Origin: Micropterix aruncella
Taxonomy: Eukaryota > Arthropoda > Insecta > Lepidoptera > Micropterigidae
DNA length: 64,000 nucleotides
Assembly: GCA_944548615.1 (NCBI GenBank)
Contig: OX155957.1
Location: 23,105,413-23,169,412, forward strand
Reading direction: 5' to 3'
Below are positions 54,318 through 64,000 of this stretch, one piece after another (positions within the stretch are counted from its first letter, which is position 1; each line of letters begins with the position of its first letter). The notes beneath the pieces were generated by a model that saw nothing but the letters and a program-made list of their open reading frames with translations, was not told the origin of the DNA and ran no database searches. Position numbers and translations under genes: made by a program.

Positions 54318-54372
54318 TTGATTATATACGGTATTGGATTGCTCAATGCCATCCAATACCATATATAATCAA
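54318..54372. repeat. Minimal palindrome made of two family B termini
   Basis: A 55-bp hairpin: 22-bp arms (54318-54339 and 54351-54372, one mismatch) separated by the 11-nt TGCTCAATGCC. The arms carry the TTGATTATATA and GGTATT(A/G)GAT signature of the family B MITE ends, with the interior gone. Confidence 0.9.
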
Positions 54373-54379
54373 ACTAAAT

Positions 54380-54902
54380 CTAGAGGTGTCAACTACAACG
54401 AGCGAACCCGTCACCTTAGGAAGTTTTAACGAAATATGATCGTTCTGTCTCCCATGAGGTGAGCGCAGAAGACTTCCACCGTCAATCTCCGCTTCATGCC
54501 CGTAAGAGGCCAACGCCTTATCCGCGAGATAGCCAGGTATGTTACCCAGCAGGCTGACACTCGCGTCCTTACTTCCAGTTGCGTCCCCATTACTCCGGTC
54601 TCCCGACTGGTTACGAGTTCGAGGTTGCTTGCGCGGTCCTCTCCCTTACGCAGCGATGACACGGTGTCAACCGAATCTATCACGGACCACGGCATCCTTT
54701 GACCGGCTTTCACCCGGAATCGGGTAGCCGATGGTCGTTTCAAGAACAGTCGCCGTAAGGTCAACGACTACCCCCGCTCTATAGGAGACAGTACTTTTTC
54801 CAGACTTCCCCGACTGTTAGTCAGAATGAACAATCGATTGGCTTACACCACACGGTGGGCAGACCGTCCAGGAGGCCAGTAGGTTGACTTCTGGGGCAAA
54901 CT
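54380..54902 (-). mobile_element. Family A retroposon, 5'-truncated copy
   Basis: Sense minus, 3' end near 54380 (CTAGAGGTGTCAACTACAAC), running to the GGCCAGAGTC block at 54902. There it stops and joins the 3' end of the endonuclease-type LINE. No target duplication identified. Confidence 0.85.
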
Positions 54903-54955
54903 AGGCCAGAGTCCCGAATCCGGTCGATGAATTCCATGACAGCTCCATTTGTATT
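54903..54955 (+). mobile_element. 3' end of the endonuclease-type LINE
   Basis: CCGGTCGATGAATTCCATGA and AGCTCCATTTGTATT match the 3' UTR at 25352-25410 in reverse complement. Only the last 50 bp is present. It abuts the 5' truncation point of a family A copy in opposite sense. Confidence 0.75.
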
Positions 54956-55801
54956 TTATATTATCCTATATTTTAGTCTGTTATGCCCGAATGCTCAAAA
55001 ATATCATAATATTGCAACATCCATTAATAACACTAATGGTGTTTGGACGTGTGGAACAATGTATAAACGTTAATCGCGTATTAATGTGATTGACGTTTAT
55101 GATATGACATTCCTCGTATAGAGAGCGAGTCCAACATACGTCTGCTGTGCTGCTATACAATGTAATTAATCATCGTTATTGCTGCTCAACTGTACCCCAG
55201 GCGATATATTATATTAACATGTCTCGCGAGATATATCATTTTGGAAACAATGTCGGCGACCCGAGAATAAATCTTGAAATATTGTATTCGAGTGATTGGA
55301 CTGTCAGATTCGGTGACGAAGAAAACGAAACATTAATAATTAATTTCTAAAAGTACACAATGTAGCATTGCTTTTACAGGGGCGGAATGACTAAGATACA
55401 TTTAAAATCTCAAAAATAATTGCGATGAAAATATCTTAATTTCTTAAAAGTGTAATTTAAAAAAAAGTCATTCAAACCTTAAATCAGACGCAAGTGCCAA
55501 ATACGTTTGTAAGTCCTTCCTGCCTTCACAGTCCTTTTATGTTCCTACTATCAATACTATCTAACATAGCTATATCATTCGTATGTACGTACGAATACAT
55601 CATTCTTATTTACTTATATACATATCAGTAAAGGCTGAATGTAACCAAACATATATACTTAATTCATCGAGAAAATATTTTTCATTTATTTAATGAAGAA
55701 TTAATTAATATAAAAACATTGATTTTGTTACAAAAATAACAGGAACCGAATGGAGAAACCTTAACCTCATGCTTATTTGATTCTGTCACCCAACTGAGGC
55801 T
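54956..55801. other. Intergenic DNA
   Basis: A 67-codon frame at 55147-55350 is not recognised. An inverted AACGTTAATCGC/GATTGACGTT-like pair lies near 55060-55100. No gene called. Confidence 0.4.
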
Positions 55802-56430
55802 ACTAGAGTTGTCAACTACAACGGGCGAACCCGTCACCTCAGGAAGTTTTAACGATTAGTTGTTCTATCTCCCTGAAATGAGCGCAGAAGACTTGGACAA
55901 AACAGTCCACCGTCAAGCTCCGTCACATGCCCGTAAGAGGCCAACACCTTAACCGCAAGATAGCCAGGTGTGTTACCCAGCGGGCTTACACACACGCCCT
56001 TACTTCCAATTGCGACCAGATTACTCCAGATTTACTCCCCTTACGAAGCGGTAAAACGCTGTATACCGAATCTATCGCGGACCACAGCATCCTTTGCCCA
56101 GCTGTTCACCTCGGGTAGCCGATGGTCGTTTCAATATCAGTCGCCGCAAGGTCCGCAACCACCCCCGCTCCAGGAAACAGTACTGCTTCCAGACTCCCCC
56201 GACTGTTAGACAGAGTGCACAATCGATTGGCTTACGCCGCACGGTGCGCAGACCGTCCAGGAGCGCCAGAAGGTTGACTCCTAGGGGAAACTAGCCCTAA
56301 GGCCAGAGTCCTGCCCGGGCTCGCACTTCATGCGTGGAGGCCGCCGGATGGGTGTTGACCCGTGAGTGTGACCAACCCTGAACAGAATGGGTCTTCGTGG
56401 CCAACTCAGCAAGGGCACATTAGCTCCCAA
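55802..56430 (-). mobile_element. Family A retroposon, near full-length copy
   Basis: Sense minus, plus-strand limits CTAGAGTTGTCAACTACAAC (55803) and GGGCACATTAGCTCCC (56428). Two internal deletions (about 40 bp near 56020 and about 15 bp near 56108) relative to 24025-24693. Flanks share only AACT, so no target duplication is claimed. Confidence 0.88.
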
Positions 56431-57275
56431 CTCAACCCAACTAAAGACTAGCCCGTTCTAGGTTGGACAAGGCAGGTTGGACATATTACAATAAATTATG
56501 TATAAGTTTTAATTAATGCTCATATAACTCAATTTGGCCCCCAAAAAGTAAATATATCCCAATTTCATTATAAAATCGGCATTAAATAGACATCCGTTAA
56601 ATGAAGTGTGACAAATAGAATAGCCTTTAAGCGGAAATAAAAATAAAAATAAAGTTTAAGAAAGGAAAGAAAAAAAAGTCATAGGAAAAATATAAAAATT
56701 GTATAGGAGTGCAGAATATTAATTATATGGTAAGTAATATATAAATAAATATAATGATAACCAGTCAAAATAACTTTTTTATTATTATTTTCGCTGACTT
56801 TTTTATTACTATTACTTATTCATTAATTTTGGTTAATATTGTTAAATATTATTTGTAATTTTTTTCATTTTATTTTATTTAACATGTTTTTTTTTTAATT
56901 TTCTGTGGTCTATTTTTTATAAATCCGGTTTTGTTTATTAGTTTTAATTTGTAATGGTGACGGTAATGTATATTTATATGTTTTTTCTCTTATTTTTTTA
57001 AAATTGCCGAATATATGTCAATACAAATCTAGAGAGCTCGCTGCCCTGAAACAAGTCCTGGCTCTTAGTTGGGCAGCACCAGCACTTACATGCTAATGCT
57101 CATATCGGCAGTGTTCAATTGTTATATTATTTTTATCTTTATAATTTTTAATACTTATTAAATATTGATATGAAATGTAAATGCGTTGTTAAATTAATTA
57201 AATAAATAAAAAATACAAGAATTACTTCAAAAACCATTACGAAAATTTTATGCCCAACAAAAAGTTACCTTAAAG
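56431..57275. other. AT-rich DNA with a probable LINE 3' UTR
   Basis: 57020-57215 (GCCCTGAAACAAGTCCTGG, TTGGGCAGCACCAGCAC, then TTAAATAAATAAAAAAT) has the look of a plus-strand LINE 3' UTR and tail without coding part. Confidence 0.4.
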
Positions 57276-57740
57276 TTACCACGTTACGGATCGACACCCA
57301 TCCAGTAGCCTCCTAGTAGAAGTTCGAACCCGGATAGGACTATGAGTTCTGTGGGTCAGTTTCCTATTGGAATCGTTTGTTAACTCCCGATTCCGAGTAG
57401 GAGTCAGAGAAAGGATGCTGTGGTCCGCGATGATTCGAGCTGACCCGAGACTTACATTAGGTAGAGGACCGGGCAAGCGACGTTGAACCCGTAACCAGTC
57501 GGGAGGACGGAGAAATCCAACCATAACTGAAAGCGAGGGCGCGTGGATGCCCACTGTGTTTCTACCTGGCGCCATACGTTTTGGTGATAGATTCTTGCCA
57601 GTTGGCGGAGTTAGATAGTAGCTTGTCTACGTCTCCAAGTTTTCTACGCTCATCCCACGGCTGAAAGGACGATTATATATTGTTATACCAGCCTGGCGTA
57701 ACGGGTTCGCCCGTTGTAGTTGACACCGCCCAATTTAGGC
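57276..57740 (+). mobile_element. Family A retroposon, divergent truncated copy
   Basis: Sense plus from CGACACCCATCCAGTAGCC to AACGGGTTCGCCCGTTGTAG and TTGACACC. Shows the CGATTATATATTGTTATACC site that serves as the empty-site reference for the insertion at 61123. No duplication found. Confidence 0.78.
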
Positions 57741-58282
57741 GCCTCCAAATACGTGACTATAAGCATATGTTTGAATAGGTATTCAGAACGCGATCACCTA
57801 TAAAATTTCAGTCTATTGAAATATCTGGTGTACTTCGACGACTTCATCATTTGCTATTTTAATAATACTCGGTTAGGTCGACAATCGACAATTCTTCAAA
57901 ATAATTGATGCTAAAATATAGAAAAATTATGAGATAGCATTATATGATTAAGCTAGAAGAGGCATCTTATTAAATTATTGAGTAGATCCGGTAGTCAAAA
58001 AAATATCCACCCTCGGAAATATCTCTTTTGCGGAAAACACCATAAATAACCACGTCAATCCCGAGGAGCTTTAATCGGATGCGCAACAAAATTACAAACG
58101 CTAGCAACAGTACAACAGTGTATTATTTTCTTATTTCGGGAAAGTATTGTGGTCGTTTAACGTTTTAAATATGATTTATTACGCTTAATATTCATAATTA
58201 TTTGTTACATCTAGTACAAAAATATATAAAGATCATGAAACTTTCGTCCTTAAAGCGCTTGCACTTAAACGCTATATACTGT
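57741..58282. other. AT-rich intergenic DNA
   Basis: No gene recognised. Confidence 0.45.
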
Positions 58283-59303
58283 CATTGCTTATGTAGAGTA
58301 CTAGATTGCTTAATGTCGTACTATGTTTTAGCAGCAAGGATTTTACTACGAAACGCAACTTGTAGATGGCAATCATAGTTCCAAACATTGATAAGTTCTC
58401 TCTCAACTTCAATATAGCTGTGTTCGTGATATGGCAGTATAACGGCACACTATAGATGGCGCTCTAAACACGCGTATCCTATTAAGACATAAAGTAATAA
58501 TATAATAATTTAATAGTTTAAAAAAAATACTAAAAACACGCTTCTGGGCTATGATACGATATTAACATACACACGGCTATGATACGATATTCCATCATGG
58601 AATGCCAGTGCCTATCTTCCGGCTTCATCATCCGACCTTGAAACCTAATCGTGGTCAAAGTTCATTCCAAGACTTTTCTAACAAGTCCAAACACAGCTAT
58701 GATACGATGTTCCATCATGAAGTTCCAGTTCATATCTTCCGACTCCATCATCAGATCAGTTCGACAATACCATATTATTGTATTGTCATCAGAACTACAT
58801 ACAGCTGCCAATTTTCATGACGTTATGATCCTTGGAAGATGGTTAAATTAGTTACCTTAGATTCTATTACATAGTTACTTACAGGTCGACCTAATAAAAG
58901 CGTGTTAAAAATAATTTTAATAATATTTACCTACCTAAAGATATAACTTTTTAATTTTATATATAGGTAATAATTACGTACTTTATGTTTCAGATAGACT
59001 AATAGATGGCACTCTATCTCTCCGTATTATTTGTGGGATGTAATCAGCTATTGCATAAATGCTATAGATGGCACTAATATTTGGATATTATTATTGTTAT
59101 CTTTGGTTAAATTATTGAGTTTTTAAAATCAATCAATCGTTTATAAAAAAAACATTATCAAAGCTATTTTAGATGGTCCAATAAATTGCTATTAGTTTCG
59201 CCGGACAATGCTATCAGCGCCACCTGCATGTCGCCGGTGTAGTAGGATTACCAAAACGTTAAATGGCAGTGAGCAATCTAATACCCAATATAATCAATAA
59301 TAA
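58283..59303. mobile_element. MITE family B, copy with a nested family D element
   Basis: Left terminus AGAGTACTAGATTGCTTAA (about 58293), right terminus GAGCAATCTAATACCC (59276-59291) extended by ATATAATCAAT. The interior shares TAATAATTACGTAC with 31863-32232 and ATTGTCCGGCGAAAC-like sequence with 20443-21037. Family D (58507-58910) interrupts it, so D inserted after B. Confidence 0.78.
58507..58910 (+). mobile_element. Repeat family D, copy 2 (nested in B)
   Basis: Core ACACGCTTCTGGGC (58536) to AAAAGCGTGT (58905), with TAAAA immediately outside both sides (58531-58535 and 58906-58910). The left 25 bp outside the core are also shared with copies 1 and 3, so whether TAAAA is a target duplication or part of the element is unresolved. 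Confidence 0.78.
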
Positions 59304-59547
59304 TATCAATATCGCAGTCGAGGGACTATAAAAATTAAAAGTTTTCTGTAGAAATAAAAATCATACAGAAATAAAAACTTTGCCATTGCTATTAGTTAGC
59401 TATAGCATAGCTGAAAATATCTTAGTTTGATACTACTACTAAATGGATGTTGTCTTATAAAGAGAGATATTCCATTTACACGATTAGCATGGAGTGATTA
59501 GATGTTGGATTATTGTAAATCATTAATAAAATATATCCATCATGTAA

Positions 59548-60301
59548 GGGGCTCTCTAGACGATCATGCATGCTTGTCAAGCATCGCGTCGCGGGCTGGT
59601 AAGTGATCGTAAACCGCAGGAAATATCCATTTTTTTATATTTTTACCAAAAATGCCTAATTTTGTAGTTTATACTAGGTGTAGTTTTAGTAGTTTATACT
59701 TTGTAGTTTATAGTAGGAAACTAAAATTAATAAGCTAAATCGCATGAATGATTCCATTTTCTTTAAAACTCTACAGAATCGTTCGCCTTTGACAGGTTAA
59801 ATGATTGTCCACGACGATAAATATGTGAATAATTCGTCCAGATCTTTTATTTTCCTCAAATTTCCAAATTTTTATATCTTATTACTCAATGGACAATTGA
59901 ATTGATAAAACATATACATTTTGATATGAAATAAAGTAGAAAAATCACTTACTAAAGTAGCGGGTAGAGTGTAGGGGTACATTTGACATGTTCTGGCGAC
60001 TAGTTTAGAGTAGTTTAAATTTTGTAGTTTATACTAGGTGTACTAGGTGTAGTTTATACTAGGTGTCATTTTAGTTTCCTATTCATGTAGTTTGTACTTT
60101 TATATGTAGTTTGTACCAGGGAATCACGTCATTCGTTAATCAAGTACGATTAATTAACCTAACTCCTTGGTATACAACTATAAAATTAGGCATTTTGGGT
60201 AAATATTAAAAAATATATTTGCATATATCCTGCGGTTTACGATCACCTCCCAGCCCGCGACGCGATGCTTGACAAGCAAGCTTGATCGTCTAGAGAGCCC
60301 C
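59548..60301. mobile_element. Foldback MITE family J, long copy
   Basis: 754 bp with the same arms as 11118-11435 (GGGGCTCTCTAGACGATCA and complement) but a larger middle of about 450 bp. The middle carries repeated TAGTTTATACTAGGTGTAG motifs in several places (59672-59720 and 60022-60085), which may be a further insertion or the ancestral interior. Confidence 0.85.
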
Positions 60302-60377
60302 TGAAATGTTATTCCAATCGTTTTTTTACTATCGACCTCAGAAAATTCCAATACTACTGAATAAGCTCAACATTATA

Positions 60378-60697
60378 GGGGCTCTCTAGATGATCAAGCA
60401 TGCTTGTCAATCATCGCGTCGCGGGCTGGGAGGGGATCGTAAGCCGTAGGATATGTGCAAATATATTTTTTTTATATTTACCAAAAATGCCTCATTTTGT
60501 AGTTGTATACCAGGGAGTCAGGTTAATTAAACGTAATTGATTTATAAATGGCGTGATTCTTTGGTATAAGATGCAAAATTAGGCATTTTTGGTAAATATA
60601 AAAAAAATATATATTTGCATATTTCCCGCGGTTTACGATCCCTTCCCAGTCCGCGACGCGATGCTTGACAAGCATGCTTGATCTACTAAAGAGCCCC
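60378..60697. mobile_element. Foldback MITE family J, short copy
   Basis: 320 bp, arms GGGGCTCTCTAGATGATCA and the complement ending AAAGAGCCCC. Very close to the 11118 copy in length and layout. Lies 76 bp from the long copy. Confidence 0.88.
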
Positions 60698-60962
60698 CTG
60701 GCTTTACCCTCTAGTTCAGAAGTTCCCAAACTTTTTTCTAGTACACCACTTTCAAAATTTTACTGGTTTCGGTGCTGCTACATTTCTACAACATTCCCAA
60801 AACTCGTCAAAAAATATGAAGATTACATCTAACGATGGAAATTTGCGTCGCGGCTGATTTCCGACCCTAAATTCGGGGTGGTAAAAACAGAAAGAAAAAT
60901 AGTATATTTTCTTGTGTTCTATTTATTAAAATAATATGATTATAGACTGTTTACCTTTTCCG

Positions 60963-62352
60963 GTATTTCGCTGTAAGGCGTTGGCACCGCCCAACTGTTG
61001 GATTCACGTCCCAGTGCCTCGTGGTAAGGCGTTAGACTCCCACAGCGTGTTGGCGTAGTTAGACGGTGGACTGTGTTGTCCCCAAGTGTTTGCGTTCACG
61101 CACAGTTGAAAAAATGATTATATGGGTAAAGCCAAAATTTTTGACACTTTTTTTTTGTTTTTTGTCTGACGTCATAAAAAGAAATATATCACTATTCTAT
61201 TGAGTGTATACGTTAATTCAACAGTAATCATTGCATTTTAATGATAAAATTTAAAAGTCATGATGAAAAATTATATATTTTCATACAAAAAATAATGTCC
61301 ACTTTTGAACACCCAGCTGTGTTTGTAGTCCTAGCGAAATTTAACACGTGTCTTCGCTTATTGATTTGGTTCGTATTATGAGGTGAGGTTACTGGAATGC
61401 CAATTTCATAATAGAGACCATAAATATCATTAATAGAACTAGGGTTTTTTGTTTTATTCGCCTTTTATGTTACGTAACAAACTATTTTGCAATCGGTAAC
61501 GTAAAAGTAACGCAAAAGTATCATAAAAAATTACTATCTATAGCTTTCCTATAACTTTATGTTAAAACGATAAGGAATTGTGGGCCGTGGTAAGACTTGT
61601 ATAATATTTAAATGTTTAAATATTGATATTACATAAAAAAACAGCTAAATATACACAAACGTACCTTGTAAATCACACGTAAACGTTTAACAATGTTTTA
61701 AACAAATCTGACGCACCCTACTTCTTCAGTGAAAACCACAAACAAAATGGCAGATGGCTTTAATTTTAACCTTATTTTGACAATAGCAGATGGAATAGGG
61801 GTTGCCAGTATGAAAAGAATAATCACCACTACATTTCATTAGGAATGTGTATTAAAAAATCAATAACATAAATAAAGTAACATAAAAGTGCAAAAGCTGA
61901 AGACAGGCGAATAACACTAAAAACCCTATTTTTATTATTTATAATTATGGTCTCTATTATAAAATCGACAGCCCAGTAACCTCACCTCATAATACGAATC
62001 AAATCAATAAGCTTAGACAAGTATTGAATTTCACTAGGACTACAAGGGTGTCAAAAATGGACTACTACACTACACTAGGGTGTCAAAAATGGGCATTATT
62101 TTTTGTATTAAAATATATTTTTTCATCATGACTTTTAATTTTTATCATTAAAATGTAATTACTGTTTGAAATAACGTATAAATTTAGCAAGCCAATATAT
62201 CAATGCCCACGATTGGAAACGAAAACTCAATAGAATAGTGATATATTTCTTTGTATGGTGCCAGACGGAAAAAAGTGTCAATAATTTTGGCTTTACCCAT
62301 ATATCGTTATACCTTTCTGTGATGACGGGTTAGTCCATAGTAGTTGACAACT
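60963..62352 (+). mobile_element. Family A relic split by a long-TIR element
   Basis: Left part 60963-61122 with GTAAGGCGTTAGACTCC and GGTGGACTGTGTTGTCC; right part 62300-62352 with CGTTATACC, GATGACGGGTTAGTCC and GTAGTTGACAACTCTA. Joined across the insertion they read like the 16930 and 57276 copies. 5'-truncated. Confidence 0.78.
61123..62299. mobile_element. 1.18-kb DNA element with about 380-bp imperfect inverted arms
   Basis: Ends TGGGTAAAGCCAAAAT (left) and the same in reverse complement (right), with TA just outside (61121-61122 and 62300-62301). The arms stay alignable for about 380 bp (AAGAAATATATCACTATTC, AAGTCATGATGAAAAA, CGTATTATGAGGTGAGGTTA, AATAGAGACCATAA) and are diverged from each other. 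About 400 bp of middle sequence has no recognised frame. The empty site is given by the family A paralogues at 17052 and 57670. Consistent with a Tc1/mariner-like target. Confidence 0.88.
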
Positions 62353-62742
62353 CTAAAGTCAACCTGTTGTGTAGATGGTTATTAGGTAGCATTTGTAAAG
62401 ACAATTAGAGGGTACATAACTAGCTGGTATCAAGCGACCCTTCCCTCTTCTGCCGGAGGAGGCAATGGCGGCGGAGGCGGAAATCCGATCGCCAAATTGT
62501 TTATCATCCTGTCGAATCGCGTTACGTTCATGGCTCGTTTCTCGCGTCGATGACTAAGCAACGTCGGCGGCGTCATTAAAACGAAACGGATACGTAAGCA
62601 TTCCACTCGCTAGGGGAGACAAGCCGCCTCCTTCCGGTATGCCACCTATGGCGTCGGCCTACGAAACTTAGTTTCGTATTGTCGCAGTAATAGATAGTTG
62701 AGCGACATTACAGTTAAGCCAGCTTTCATTAAAATGCTCTGT
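62353..62742. other. GC-richer unassigned DNA
   Basis: 62440-62660 is distinctly GC-richer (GGCGGCGGAGGCGG, CGTCGGCGGCGTC) than surroundings. No frame or repeat copy elsewhere in the window explains it; it could be a retroelement 5' region or a conserved host element. Confidence 0.35.
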
Positions 62743-63110
62743 CCCGAGCCAACCCTGGGTGCAGCAGCCATGTCATAGTGGAACTTATAAAGGGTGAGGT
62801 GTCTCTCGTTGAAAGGCATCCCTTGATGCAGTCGCCCTGTCGCGGTAAACCTTAAAACGGGCTATCATAATTGAATGTCGCTGCCCTGTCGCGGTAAAAC
62901 TTAGAACAGGTTATCATAATTGAAAGCGTATACAAATTCTGTACTGTTGATCGTTAAGAAATCCTCTCGTCAGGAGCTAACCCTGAGTGCAGAAGTCATG
63001 TATTGGTGAAATTTAAAACGGTCTATCATAATTGAATGCGTATACAAAATTGTGTCTCGCCTCTTTGGGAGACTTAGCCTCCTCGGGAACCGATCCTGGG
63101 TGTATCCGAT
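62743..63110. repeat. Imperfect tandem repeats of two modules
   Basis: Module 1 (CCTGTCGCGGTAAA, then TATCATAATTGAA) occurs about three times between 62830 and 63030. Module 2 (GAGC.AACCCTG.GTGCAG then CATGT) occurs at 62747 and 62970 with a weaker copy near 63090. Probably a retroelement 3' UTR or a short satellite. Confidence 0.6.
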
Positions 63111-64000
63111 CAGGTTATACTCACCATAAAAATGTAAAAAAATCTACTTCATAGGATAAGAGAAGGTGGTTCTAATTCAGTTTGCAAGATTTGACGAAAC
63201 AAACTAACATACATACATGCACACTAACAAACATTGCAAGGTAAATAAAAGCTTGTAAAAATGGGAAAAGCAATCTTTAAATGCAATAACGAAGCGTAAT
63301 TGCCACCCTCTGTCTAATTCGCAACAAAAAATATCAACTGCCAACCAGATTGGTCAGTATTTATTATTATTTAAATACTTTATTTATTATTATCAAAAAC
63401 AAAGGAGAAGGAGCGATTCGATGCATTTTCTGTATTTCTTAAAAATTGCTCAATGCAGTTAAACCCATCCGTTTTCTATAATCTTCAAAGTATCCTTATC
63501 TCAAGGAACCTATGTATCACTAGAAACGTAAAAAAAAAAATATATATTTTTTATATATTCTAACTCAAAAACTATTAGGATACTTTTTTTTATTTGACAG
63601 CATATTACTCTCGGAATATGGACGTACCATTATCTAAATCTCTTACGTATGAGTATTGCATTTTTAACTAAGCTATGAACTATTATTTTTTGGAATTGGT
63701 TATATCCAAAAGTATTGATAACGTAGAAGAAGCCTGGTATTCGATGTTAGATGGGCCTTATAGTCTGACTAAGGGGGGCATTCCTAACGAATTGAATACA
63801 ATTTTCATATGAAATTATGCGGTATACCAAGGCAATTTCGTTATCTGTAAACTTTATTAACATTTTGTTATTTCTTCATAATTGTTTATGCCAGATATTA
63901 TGTATATGCGACATACGATAATATTAAAACCACTAATGGAGAATATATATTTTTGTATGAAAGGTGAAGCCAGAGTGTAACAACTAGAAACTTATAAAAA
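63111..64000. other. AT-rich intergenic DNA to the window end
   Basis: No gene or repeat recognised. Confidence 0.45.

Overview
The window looks like intergenic, repeat-dense, AT-rich DNA from an insect, most likely a moth or butterfly (inference). Reasons: several Helitrons with insect-type ends (5' TC, 3' CTAG or CTGG, A|T target), a tRNA-derived SINE, lineages of non-LTR retrotransposons common in Lepidoptera (CR1/Daphne-like, RTE-like, RNase H-bearing, restriction-endonuclease-bearing), hAT, mariner, PIF/Harbinger and piggyBac-type elements, and many foldback MITEs. No complete conventional host gene is visible. The one candidate host-like or domesticated coding unit is a tyrosine-recombinase-like exon (19467-19889, minus) that carries one in-frame stop but ends in a good splice donor.

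The only intact long reading frame is a 715-codon hAT transposase (4103-6250). It sits inside a complete element (3583-6600) with terminal repeats starting CAGTGGCG and a perfect 8-bp target duplication ATGATGCT, so it may be recent and autonomous. Every other coding signal is broken: mariner (42600-43030, 45731-46610), a second hAT C-terminus (38016-38455), a Helitron Rep/helicase (27321-27880), and the C-termini of at least five kinds of LINE.

The most striking component is a GC-richer, apparently non-coding retroposon of about 650-670 bp, here called family A. It has eleven copies or relics (12921, 16930, 24025, 33299, 36640, 50063 outer, 50285, 50941, 54380, 55802, 57276, plus 60963 split). 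Five sites have 10-15-bp target duplications and one copy is cleanly 5'-truncated, which points to target-primed reverse transcription, yet no poly(A) or simple-repeat tail is present. The 3' end can fold into two small hairpins. At 50050-52060 one copy is interrupted by two head-to-tail copies, with the same 12-bp target duplication occurring three times.

Layout: 0-9 kb, LINE relic, MITE, hAT, SINE, RNase H LINE. 9-17.6 kb, Helitron end, Harbinger, foldback element, family A, piggyBac MITE, Helitron. 17.6-23.5 kb, palindromes, recombinase exon, MITE, LINE, minisatellite. 24-30 kb, family A, endonuclease-type LINE, a 2.5-kb Helitron carrying a 0.9-kb GACTTTTTC-like array. 30-37.3 kb, two homologous blocks with nested insertions, RTE relic, family A. 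37.7-48.8 kb, hAT and mariner relics, several MITEs, microsatellites in hairpins, Helitrons. 50-57.7 kb, family A cluster, Helitron, G-rich tract. 58-62.4 kb, nested MITEs, foldback pair, long-TIR element inside a family A relic. 62.4-64 kb, unassigned DNA with an imperfect tandem repeat. The parts do not form a pathway; they record successive layers of transposition, several of which can be ordered by nesting and by reconstructed empty sites.
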